A DNA stretch of 6,372 nucleotides from an uncultured Saprospiraceae bacterium (GTDB taxonomy: Bacteria > Bacteroidota > Bacteroidia > Chitinophagales > Saprospiraceae), in assembly GCA_937959095.1 (NCBI GenBank), contig CALGLY010000275.1:1-6372 (forward strand), read 5' to 3'. The notes under the pieces are model-generated. The model did no database searches. It saw only the letters and a program-made list of their open reading frames with translations, and was not told the origin of the DNA. Positions 1 through 6,197 of the stretch are shown here, piece by piece. Both the position numbers and the translations under genes were made by a program. Each line of letters begins with the position of its first letter. Positions within the stretch are counted from its first letter, which is position 1.

Positions 1-482
1 GTTTTCTGCTCCAAGCGTTCTATCAGTAAGCGATCGAGCCAAAAATGTTTGGTCATATCCGCCACCTCTCCGAACTGATTCGCGCAAGGAATCCAAGCTT
101 CCGTATGTTGCAATTGCTGATAGGTAGCCGCTATTTTTGCAGGAATACGTTCGCGCATTTGCAAACAAGGAATACGTTCCCCACTCCTGCGTAACACAGG
201 AGAATCTTCCGCTAAGACCACATGCAGGATGACATTTCCATAAGCCTCGTCGCTGCTATGTCCATGTTTCAGCCAGTCCGAAGCCTGGAGGTGCATTTCT
301 ACATTGCCCGCCCAAAGCGTAGCACCAATCTTAATTTTTGCATTCAAAAAATCAGGGCCAGCATCAGGATTGTGCTTCCCAAAATCTTGTATTTCTATCG
401 GTTCACCTTCGGTACTTACTAGGTCTTTTAACTCAAAGCGTTTCGTTTTCCAAAGATAATGGAGGAGGTCTTCACGTAGCAT
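1..482 (-). CDS. DUF2851 family protein, N-terminal 160 residues (partial, runs off left edge)
   Basis: Reading the minus strand from ATG at 482 gives an uninterrupted frame of 160 codons to the window edge. It starts MLREDLLHYLWKTKRF, and an in-frame TAG lies three codons upstream, so this ATG is the earliest possible one. I recognise the DUF2851 pattern of Bacteroidota: NPDAGPDFLNAKI (residues 38-50), LWAGNVEMH (56-64), SDW (68-70) and YGNVILHVV (81-89). The function of this family is not established. The conserved D44, E62 and H64, with the later HVV strand, resemble the layout of a PD-(D/E)XK nuclease core with the lysine replaced; this is only an inference. No signal peptide is visible, so the product is probably cytoplasmic. 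From memory the family is about 400 residues or more, so most of the protein lies outside the window. It is co-directional with the pseudouridine synthase gene, but the 271-base gap argues against tight coupling. Confidence 0.88.
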   Translation of the reverse strand, partial: MLREDLLHYLWKTKRFELKDLVSTEGEPIEIQDFGKHNPDAGPDFLNAKIKIGATLWAGNVEMHLQASDWLKHGHSSDEAYGNVILHVVLAEDSPVLRRSGERIPCLQMRERIPAKIAATYQQLQHTEAWIPCANQFGEVADMTKHFWLDRLLIERLEQK

Positions 483-753
483 AGCGTGCTATTTTGGTTT
501 AACAAAAATCGTTCTAAAAAAGAACAGTTTTAGGATTGGTAAGCCTGCCTTTGTCGGCAGACAGGCCTGACGAAGGAAGGATTATTAAGCCCAGGTCATT
601 AGTATGGTTTAGTAATCACTCCGCGCCTATCTGTGGACAAATAGAAGCTTACCAAACTTAAAAATAACTAAATTATCAAAGAACCCAAAATTAGATTCAA
701 GGGCAAAAAACAAATAGACATTTTTAATTTTTCATTATCAATTCTCAATTAAA
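483..753. other. Intergenic region between the RluD-like gene and the DUF2851 gene
   Basis: No reading frame here looks like a gene. The region is AT-rich except for a GC-rich palindromic block at 543-576. Other structure is minor: a 5-bp-arm hairpin at 511-525 (GTTCT/AGAAC), a 7-bp-arm hairpin at 627-644 with one G-T pair, and a 9-bp inverted repeat TTGGTAAGC/GCTTACCAA at 536-544 and 647-655 that brackets the palindromic block. The stretch at 721-753, just past the stop of the RluD-like gene, is AT-rich with repeated ATTATCAATT-like words and no strong terminator hairpin. The promoter of the DUF2851 gene should lie here, but I see no convincing TAnnTTTG element on the minus strand. Confidence 0.6.
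543..576. repeat. GC-rich overlapping inverted repeats, candidate dispersed intergenic palindrome
   Basis: Three inverted repeats overlap. CTGCC (545-549) pairs with GGCAG (556-560). GCCTG (543-547) can instead pair with CAGGC (562-566). CCTTTGTC (548-555) pairs with GACGAAGG (569-576) with one G-T pair. The 8-mer CAGGCCTG (562-569) is itself palindromic. The alternatives are mutually exclusive, so an RNA copy could switch between folds. The block is clearly more GC-rich than its surroundings and lies between two minus-strand genes. It resembles short palindromic repeats I associate with intergenic regions of Bacteroidota, but only one copy is in the window, so dispersal is an inference. Confidence 0.45.
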
Positions 754-1803
754 CTATCCTCGATTCATCAATTCCTTTTTATGCTTCACATATTTGCGCC
801 ATTGTGCGAGACATCTTTCCATGTCTTGTGGCAAATCAGATTCAAAGGTCATCCATTTTCCAGAAGAAGGATGTTCAAAAGCCAATGATTTGGCATGCAA
901 ACACTGACGCGGGCAAATGTCCATACACTTCATCACAAAGGCGCGATATCTACGATGCACCGTCCCTTTCATAATGCGCGTTCCACCATATTTCATATCG
1001 CTAAAAAGCGGATGCCCTTGCGATTTCATATGCACCCGAATCTGGTGCGTACGCCCTGTTTCTAGTTGGCACTCAATCAGGCTGACATAGTATAAGCGTT
1101 CTAGCGTTTTCCAATGCGTGACCGCCCATTTACCCGTATTTTCTTCATCTGAGAAGACGGTCATGTTCGTCCGATTCTTCGGGTCGCGTCCTACATTTGC
1201 GCGTATCGTACCTTCTTCGTCATGAAACTCGCCCCAAATAATCGCTTGATATTTTCGCTCAATGGTATGATAATAAAATTGCTTCGCTAGATGATCCATC
1301 GCATATTGATTCTTCGCCACCACCATCAGTCCCGAGGTGTTTTTATCAATACGATGCACCAAACCTGGTCGGTCTGGATTTTCTTTATTCAAAACAGGCA
1401 AATCCCGATAGTAATGCGCGAGGGCATTCACCAAGGTGTATTTTCGATGTCCTACCCCTGGATGCACCACCATACCTGGTCGCTTGTAGAGTACTAGCAC
1501 ATCATCATCTTCGTAGCGCACATCAATAGGAATATCTTGTGGAACTATTTCATTTGAATTCTTAGGTCTACGTGGCAGTACAATCGTCACGAAATCATTC
1601 GGACGCACTTTATAGTTCGGCTTTATCGTTTTATCATTCACCTTGATTGCTCCTGCCCGAATCGCCAATTGTACGCGATTCCGCGATATACGATCTACAC
1701 GTTCCATCAAAAATTTATCAATACGAACTGGTGTCTGATTGCCGTCTACTTCTATCTCTCGATAATCATGTAACTCATTCGAGTCTTCTGTATGTTCTTT
1801 CAT
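754..1803 (-). CDS. RluA/RluD-family 23S rRNA pseudouridine synthase
   Basis: This 349-residue protein converts specific uridines to pseudouridine in RNA; the closest type is RluD, which in E. coli modifies the helix 69 loop of 23S rRNA. An S4 RNA-binding domain spans about residues 25-80 (VRIDKFLMERV to VTIVLPRR). The catalytic motif is GLVHRIDKNTSGL at 147-159, with Asp153 as the expected nucleophile. The family block ETGRTHQIRVHM (248-259) and the C-terminal CLHAKSLAFEHP (301-311) follow. The insert CPRQCLHAK is typical of Bacteroidota members. Length fits the family (E. coli RluD is 326 residues). The product is cytoplasmic and acts during ribosome assembly. The start is the ATG at 1801-1803, about 25 residues before the S4 domain; no clear Shine-Dalgarno sequence precedes it. 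It is transcribed divergently from the large secreted enzyme. Which uridines it modifies cannot be read from sequence, so no gene symbol is given. Confidence 0.95.
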   Translation of the reverse strand: MKEHTEDSNELHDYREIEVDGNQTPVRIDKFLMERVDRISRNRVQLAIRAGAIKVNDKTIKPNYKVRPNDFVTIVLPRRPKNSNEIVPQDIPIDVRYEDDDVLVLYKRPGMVVHPGVGHRKYTLVNALAHYYRDLPVLNKENPDRPGLVHRIDKNTSGLMVVAKNQYAMDHLAKQFYYHTIERKYQAIIWGEFHDEEGTIRANVGRDPKNRTNMTVFSDEENTGKWAVTHWKTLERLYYVSLIECQLETGRTHQIRVHMKSQGHPLFSDMKYGGTRIMKGTVHRRYRAFVMKCMDICPRQCLHAKSLAFEHPSSGKWMTFESDLPQDMERCLAQWRKYVKHKKELMNRG

Positions 1804-1875
1804 TCTTATTGGTTTAACGGTCTTTTTTGCTGTCTGAAAAAATGAATTTGCCTTAGTCGTGTAAAATTAAGGTTA

Positions 1876-1906
1876 ATTCTACTTTTTTGACACAAAAAAG
1901 TAGAAT
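1876..1906. repeat. Perfect 13-bp-arm palindrome, 5-nt loop
   Basis: ATTCTACTTTTTT (1876-1888) and AAAAAAGTAGAAT (1894-1906) are exact reverse complements separated by GACAC. It lies between two divergent genes, where a terminator is not expected, and neither side has a separate T-tract outside the arms. It could be a copy of a dispersed palindrome of the form found in many Bacteroidota intergenic regions, a regulator binding site, or a 5'-UTR structure if transcription starts upstream of it. The palindrome itself is certain; its role is unknown. Confidence 0.75.
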
Positions 1907-1977
1907 ACTTAAAATAAAGATACCGAATCTTGCATTTTCCTGATGGTTGGTATAAACCAACACCTACTTAATTTCCG

Positions 1978-1985
1978 TATATTTG
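1978..1985 (+). promoter_or_regulatory. Candidate Bacteroidota -7 element (TATATTTG) of the large secreted enzyme gene
   Basis: TATATTTG matches the TAnnTTTG -7 consensus of Bacteroidota primary sigma factors exactly and points at the ATG at 2057. Transcription would start near 1990 and leave a 5' leader of about 65 nt. The matching TTTG -33 element is not seen at the usual 19-21 base spacing. The nearest TTGG (1947-1950) is about 7 bases too far upstream and lies inside a small hairpin, so the promoter may be weak or activator-dependent. Confidence 0.4.
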
Positions 1986-2056
1986 TGGGAGATACAACCT
2001 ATGTTTTATTTGCCCATCAATTTTAATCTTTATTCCTAGAACAAATTCATAAACCT

Positions 2057-5000
2057 ATGTACATTTTTTACCGAAGACTCCTTGTAGTCTTGCTTGTAAT
2101 TGGAGCGCAAGCCCTGCAAGCACAAGAGCGGCTCGTTATCACGCCGCACATGGTCGTCAATCTTTCCGCACGCGGAGATGAATGGGTACTGTTCGACGAT
2201 CAACGCCTCAATGAAACCTTCGATTGCGAGATTCCGCAGACCGATAATCAATGGAATTTCTTTAATGCTGTTTGGAATGGGAAGTTTTTCTTTTTTCCAG
2301 TAGAAGTGGTCGTAGATTTCGGGCAAGTGCAGCAACTCACGCAACTTTGCTTAAGAAAAGGCGGTGGACCAAATGCCAACGGACTTGTCAAAATAGCGAC
2401 CTCCAATAATCCAAAGACTTGGAATACCTTACTCGATCACACACCAGGCGGCGCAGAATGCTACGACCTGAACCCTGTGACGACGCGCTATGTTAAATTC
2501 ACCTTCACCGCTACAGATGCAAGAATCCGCGAGATTGAATTTTACAATAGTGCTAAAAATACACCACAATGCGCGCCAGCACCACGCGGCAATCAGACAG
2601 CACAAGATTGTGGAAGTCCACGCTTTTTGATGGAAGAATTTATTGGCTCGAATACCAATCTGGATATTCCGCCAATGAAGGCAAATGCAGTAGGCTTTGT
2701 TCGGAATTATCATGGTATTTTCTTGACGGAAGGTTATGACGATCCCGATTATCCGGGCTATCCGAATAATGAATACAATTGGCAACCTGAATCGGGACTG
2801 ATGGAAAATTTCGATTATGACTTTTTCTTTCAGGGCTTTCAAGATATTGGACTAGAGGTAGCGAATAGTATTCACCGCGCACCGCCTTATCTTACGACTT
2901 TTGCATATAAAACGCGTGATTTAGACTATACAGCAGCCGTACCCTACAGAAATAATGATATTACCCTAGGGCAATTTATCAAGATGACAGAGCGCAAGCC
3001 TTTCTCGGAACGTTTCTATCCGATAGAGATAAATATGGTAGCCGACGATCCAGATATGTATCTTGAATTTGCGGATATTATGTACCAATTTACAGGACGC
3101 TATGGAACGAATGCCGCAGCTAGAAACATGAAAGTCGCACCGAATAACACCGCTCGTGCAGGACTTAGCTCGGTGGAGTATCTCGAAAACTGGAACGAGC
3201 CTGATAAATGGTGGCACAAATCTGCCGTAGATGGAATAGATTTTCTTGATCCTTGGGTAGAGGAGCAATTGGGTTATTTCAGCCCCTTCGAGTATGCAGC
3301 GATGTCGAGTGCTTCTTATGATGGCAATGGTAAAACGAATGGCGTAGAAAATGTAGTTCGCACCCGCTACCCGAATGGACATCCAAGTACTGCCGCGCCT
3401 GTAGGAATGCAAGCCGCTGACCCGAATATGAAAATGGTAATGGCAGGACTTTCGGAATTGAATACCGATTATGTACGTGCCTTAATGTTTTGGTTCGAGC
3501 ATTATCGCCCAGATATTGATTTCCCATTCGATGTTATCAATTTCCATGATTATAGCAATGATGGAATCTATGGCGCACCGCTTGGTCAGAATGCCCTTAG
3601 CCCAGAAGAATATGGCTTGAAAGAAAAACTAGAAGCTGTCGTAGAGTTTCGCGATCGCTATCTTCCTGAAATAGAATTGTGGATGTCTGAATTTGGTTAT
3701 GATTCGCACCCACGCTCTATTCAGAGTGCTGATTGTACGCTTTATTGCAATGATTGTGATTCTCCTGAATGCACTGAAAAATTCCGCGAGATACAGGCAC
3801 AATGGATTGTGCGCTCTTTCCTAGAGATAGCAGCCGCAGGTGTAGATAGAGCAATGGTATTCAATATGCGCGATGGTTCACCTGAAGCTTCAGCAGGTCT
3901 GTATCAGACGAGTGGCATGACGACTTATAGAGGCGACCGCTTCCAAAATAAGAACTCTTGGTACTATGTTTCTACGATGAAGCAGATGCTAGAAGGTACA
4001 AAATATGATCCTTCTTATGTGCATGATGATTTGAATGTACGAATGTACCGCTTCTCGGATGCGTGCGGTGGTGCTGGCGAGAAAACAGTTTATGCGATTT
4101 GGAGTCCTACAAGCAGAGCAGGTAGTGATCTACCTATTCGCGAACGCTACGAAGTGGAACTAGGCGTAGATGAAGCAACGCTTGTGACGCTAACCGATGG
4201 CGATATGGACGGCGAACGTACAGTATTGAGACGTTCTGGCAATGGCAAAATGTACGTAGATGTGAGCGAACGACCAAAGTTTATTGTAATCGGAGCGATG
4301 GAAGAAGATGTGGATGGTTGTGCTTGTGATTATATTGATTACTCAGTATCGGGTAATGCAAATACGGGCATGCTGAATGATGAACAAAAAAGCATAGGTG
4401 GCCCACTTTGTGTGGAAGGCGATTCGATGCTTACCCAATGGAATGCGCGTGCAGGACAGCAGGCAATTTTCGATTTGAAAGCGAATTATGACTTGAGTTC
4501 TATCTTCATTTATAGTGATACCCTTGCGCAGGGCAATGTAGAAATCTACTATGGCGAGCCGAATAATTGGACGCTGTTCAATACTTGGAATACGCGGAAT
4601 ATTACATCTTATCGCTGGAAAGTGTTCGATAATTTTGATATGCAAACGCGCTATATCCGCATCAAAAGCTTGACGAATAATGCCTTTATTCGAGAAATTG
4701 CGTTCTGTGGAGAACAGATTGGTGCATTTTCTACCTGCAATGATGGCATCCAAAATGGAAACGAAACAGGCGTAGATTGTGGCGGTTCTTGTACCCCTTG
4801 TAGCGTCGAAGAAGAATGTCCAATTTTGCTTTCTTCCGATATGTTTTATGATGCACAAGACAGACAGATTAGTAAAAATACAGGAGCTATCGCCCTCATA
4901 GATGAACCTGGCAATGAGTCGCCTACTACGCCGTGGACAGAGCCATGGACGAATAATACAGCCGCTTATATAGATTTGGGAGAAACCTATCGAATTGATA

Positions 5001-6004
5001 AAATCTCCTTGTATGATGGCAATGGTTCAGGGAATTTCAAAGTGCGCGCAGGCAAACCGAATAGCGCAACGACCCTGATAGATATAGAAACTAATGCTTG
5101 GCCAACGCAGTGGCGCGATTTTGATGTCAATACAGAAACACGCTACATAACGATTGTGAAGAGCTCAGGAGGTGCTAAAATCAATGAGCTTCGTATTTGT
5201 GGTGCGCCAGTTGGTGGTGGCTCTGGAGCTACTTGTACGGATGGTATCCAAAATGGCAATGAAACAGGGATAGATTGTGGTGGCACTTGTCCGCCATGTG
5301 AAGACACAGGAGATTGTACCATTGAACTCTCTTCTAATATGTTTTTTGATGCTGGTGGTGCGCCTATCACTAGAGCAGATGACATCATTGCCTTGGTGGA
5401 TGAACAAGATGCAGAGAATCCGACAAACCCTTGGGTTTTCCCTTGGTATAATAATGCCTCTGCCTACCTAGATTTAGGTGCGACGTATCAGTTGGATAGT
5501 ATCTATTTATATGATGGCAATGGTTCAGGTAATTTCAAAGTGCGTCCAGGTCGTCCTAGTGATCGCACCTTAGTCCTCGTTGATTTTGAAACGAATGCTT
5601 GGCCACCTACATGGAGAGGCTTCAAGTTCGATGTTACTACGCGCTACCTTACCTTCAGAAAAGGTTCGCCAGGAGCAAGAATCAATGAAATTCGCTTATG
5701 TGGTAGACGCGCAGCGGAAGGGACAGGAACTGTGCTTGCTGCCGAGTCGGCTAGGCTTCAAGCAGCCATTCAGCCAAATCCTTCGAGTGGGCAAAGTTTA
5801 TTACAATATGAATTATCCGAGGAGACGACTGTAGAAATTCAACTTTGGAGTATTGCAGGGCAAAAATTACGCACCTTATTTACAGGGGTAAAAGAAACAG
5901 GTTTCCAAACGTTAGAATTGAACGAACAACTCACCGCAGGTTTATATCTTATCGATATTCAGGCTGGTGATACGCGTACAGTGATGAAGTGGGTGGTAGA
6001 GTAG
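2057..6004 (+). CDS. Secreted multi-module glycoside hydrolase-like protein with discoidin-like modules and T9SS type A sorting domain
   Basis: A 1315-residue exported protein, predicted to cleave a polysaccharide outside the cell. Residues 1-22 form a signal peptide (RR, then LLVVLLVIGAQALQA, with cleavage likely before Q23). A discoidin/F5-8C-like beta module spans about 26-165. Residues 186-640 resemble a clan GH-A (beta/alpha)8 hydrolase: ENWNEPD gives the acid/base E381, NFHDY (495-499) a substrate-site strand, and LWMSEFGYD the nucleophile E545. A beta domain follows (about 655-747, ending in SERPKFIVIG). Three more discoidin-like modules lie at about 755-885, 921-1049 and 1087-1216, the last two each preceded by a Cys linker of the DGIQNGNETGVDCGG type. 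Residues 1235-1315 form the T9SS C-terminal domain (PNPSSG, then AGLYLIDI). Oddities are a four-Cys cluster (560-572) and 164 residues between the catalytic Glu residues. The CAZy family and substrate are not recognisable by eye. The ATG is preceded by an in-frame stop at 2024. It appears monocistronic, with a promoter element and terminator of its own. Confidence 0.9.
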   Translation: MYIFYRRLLVVLLVIGAQALQAQERLVITPHMVVNLSARGDEWVLFDDQRLNETFDCEIPQTDNQWNFFNAVWNGKFFFFPVEVVVDFGQVQQLTQLCLRKGGGPNANGLVKIATSNNPKTWNTLLDHTPGGAECYDLNPVTTRYVKFTFTATDARIREIEFYNSAKNTPQCAPAPRGNQTAQDCGSPRFLMEEFIGSNTNLDIPPMKANAVGFVRNYHGIFLTEGYDDPDYPGYPNNEYNWQPESGLMENFDYDFFFQGFQDIGLEVANSIHRAPPYLTTFAYKTRDLDYTAAVPYRNNDITLGQFIKMTERKPFSERFYPIEINMVADDPDMYLEFADIMYQFTGRYGTNAAARNMKVAPNNTARAGLSSVEYLENWNEPDKWWHKSAVDGIDFLDPWVEEQLGYFSPFEYAAMSSASYDGNGKTNGVENVVRTRYPNGHPSTAAPVGMQAADPNMKMVMAGLSELNTDYVRALMFWFEHYRPDIDFPFDVINFHDYSNDGIYGAPLGQNALSPEEYGLKEKLEAVVEFRDRYLPEIELWMSEFGYDSHPRSIQSADCTLYCNDCDSPECTEKFREIQAQWIVRSFLEIAAAGVDRAMVFNMRDGSPEASAGLYQTSGMTTYRGDRFQNKNSWYYVSTMKQMLEGTKYDPSYVHDDLNVRMYRFSDACGGAGEKTVYAIWSPTSRAGSDLPIRERYEVELGVDEATLVTLTDGDMDGERTVLRRSGNGKMYVDVSERPKFIVIGAMEEDVDGCACDYIDYSVSGNANTGMLNDEQKSIGGPLCVEGDSMLTQWNARAGQQAIFDLKANYDLSSIFIYSDTLAQGNVEIYYGEPNNWTLFNTWNTRNITSYRWKVFDNFDMQTRYIRIKSLTNNAFIREIAFCGEQIGAFSTCNDGIQNGNETGVDCGGSCTPCSVEEECPILLSSDMFYDAQDRQISKNTGAIALIDEPGNESPTTPWTEPWTNNTAAYIDLGETYRIDKISLYDGNGSGNFKVRAGKPNSATTLIDIETNAWPTQWRDFDVNTETRYITIVKSSGGAKINELRICGAPVGGGSGATCTDGIQNGNETGIDCGGTCPPCEDTGDCTIELSSNMFFDAGGAPITRADDIIALVDEQDAENPTNPWVFPWYNNASAYLDLGATYQLDSIYLYDGNGSGNFKVRPGRPSDRTLVLVDFETNAWPPTWRGFKFDVTTRYLTFRKGSPGARINEIRLCGRRAAEGTGTVLAAESARLQAAIQPNPSSGQSLLQYELSEETTVEIQLWSIAGQKLRTLFTGVKETGFQTLELNEQLTAGLYLIDIQAGDTRTVMKWVVE
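4736..5203 (+). repeat. Tandem coding repeat, copy 1 (Cys linker plus discoidin-like module)
   Basis: Residues 894-1049 of the secreted enzyme: linker C-x-DGIQNGNETGVDCGG-x-C-x-x-C, then a beta module ending INELRICG. A hand alignment with copy 2 gives about 92 identical residues of 156 (near 59%) and needs one single-residue gap. The best-conserved core is LYDGNGSGNFKVR. The linker cysteines are C894, C908, C912 and C915, with C921 and C1048 framing the module. Confidence 0.85.
5234..5704 (+). repeat. Tandem coding repeat, copy 2 (Cys linker plus discoidin-like module)
   Basis: Residues 1060-1216, starting 498 bases after copy 1. The Cys linker (C1060, C1074, C1078, C1081) and module cysteines (C1087, C1215) fall at equivalent places, and the module ends INEIRLCG. 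Nucleotide similarity remains high in the core around 5510-5550, consistent with an internal duplication followed by divergence under protein-level selection. A glycine-rich tail leads into the sorting domain. Confidence 0.85.
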
Positions 6005-6012
6005 AGACTTTT

Positions 6013-6078
6013 AAAGTGCAAGCTCAAGAGTCAAACGCAGGTTCAAGTAGCAATTTGTATTTGACTCTTCTGCACTTT
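6013..6078 (+). other. Long stem-loop in the 3' UTR of the secreted enzyme gene
   Basis: Starting 8 bases after the stop codon, AAAGTGCA (6013-6020) pairs with TGCACTTT (6071-6078), and AAGAGTCAAA (6026-6035) pairs with TTTGACTCTT (6060-6069). That gives 18 base pairs with an asymmetric internal loop (5 versus 1 nt) and a 24-nt apical loop. No T-tract follows, so it is not a terminator by itself. It may protect the mRNA 3' end upstream of the true terminator, or be a decayed palindromic element. Confidence 0.7.
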
Positions 6079-6101
6079 AGAATTTGAGAGTTTAGAAAAA
6101 C

Positions 6102-6145
6102 AAAAAAGAGGTCGAGGATAGTAACATCCTTGACCTCTTTTTTTT
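6102..6145 (+). terminator. Rho-independent terminator of the secreted enzyme gene, possibly bidirectional
   Basis: An 18-bp stem with one G-T pair runs from 6102-6119 to 6126-6143 around the loop AGTAAC. Its core is GAGGTC/GACCTC plus AGGAT/ATCCT. On the plus strand it is followed by an uninterrupted run of T to 6145. The six A bases at 6102-6107 become a T-tract on the minus strand, so it could also stop readthrough from the convergent tRNA. Confidence 0.88.
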
Positions 6146-6156
6146 CGATTTATCGC

Positions 6157-6191
6157 AAAAAAAAACACAGATAATAAGTATCCGTGTTTTT
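6157..6191 (-). terminator. Rho-independent terminator of tRNA-His
   Basis: On the minus strand, the arm 6191-6179 pairs with 6173-6161 around a 5-nt loop, with a single A-C mismatch at 6169/6183. Nine A bases at 6157-6165 on the plus strand give the T-tract. It begins 6 bases past the end of the mature tRNA, so the tRNA is probably a single-gene transcript. Confidence 0.8.
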
Positions 6192-6197
6192 CAAAAG

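Larger units (their letters stand above)
1804..2056. other. Divergent intergenic region with hairpins and probable promoter
   Basis: This 253-base AT-rich gap separates the divergent RluD-like gene and the large secreted enzyme gene. It contains a long perfect palindrome (1876-1906), a small stem-loop (1946-1961, GTTGGT/ACCAAC with a 4-nt loop), and a TAnnTTTG element (1978-1985) directed at the enzyme gene. No plausible gene is present. I found no TAnnTTTG match directed at the RluD-like gene. Confidence 0.6.

Noticed and set aside
222..422. Plus-strand frame of 66 codons
   Set aside because: It lies entirely antisense to the recognisable DUF2851 coding sequence and its translation resembles nothing I know.
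511..525. GTTCT-AAAAA-AGAAC hairpin as a terminator
   Set aside because: The 5-bp AT-rich arms are too weak, and no plus-strand gene ends here.
1291..1497. Plus-strand frame of 68 codons
   Set aside because: It is antisense to the catalytic region of the pseudouridine synthase, whose motifs are unmistakable.
2036..2344. Minus-strand frame of 102 codons overlapping the start of the large gene
   Set aside because: It is antisense to the signal peptide and first module, with no family features. Other minus-strand frames across 2429-5407 are shadows of the same gene for the same reason.
5277..5834. Plus-strand frames of 64 and 84 codons inside the large gene
   Set aside because: They are out of frame within conserved modules; the main frame explains the sequence.
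2057..6004. Part of a SusC/SusD-type polysaccharide utilisation locus
   Set aside because: No SusC, SusD, sensor-regulator or further hydrolase gene is visible; the gene is flanked by a housekeeping synthase and a tRNA.
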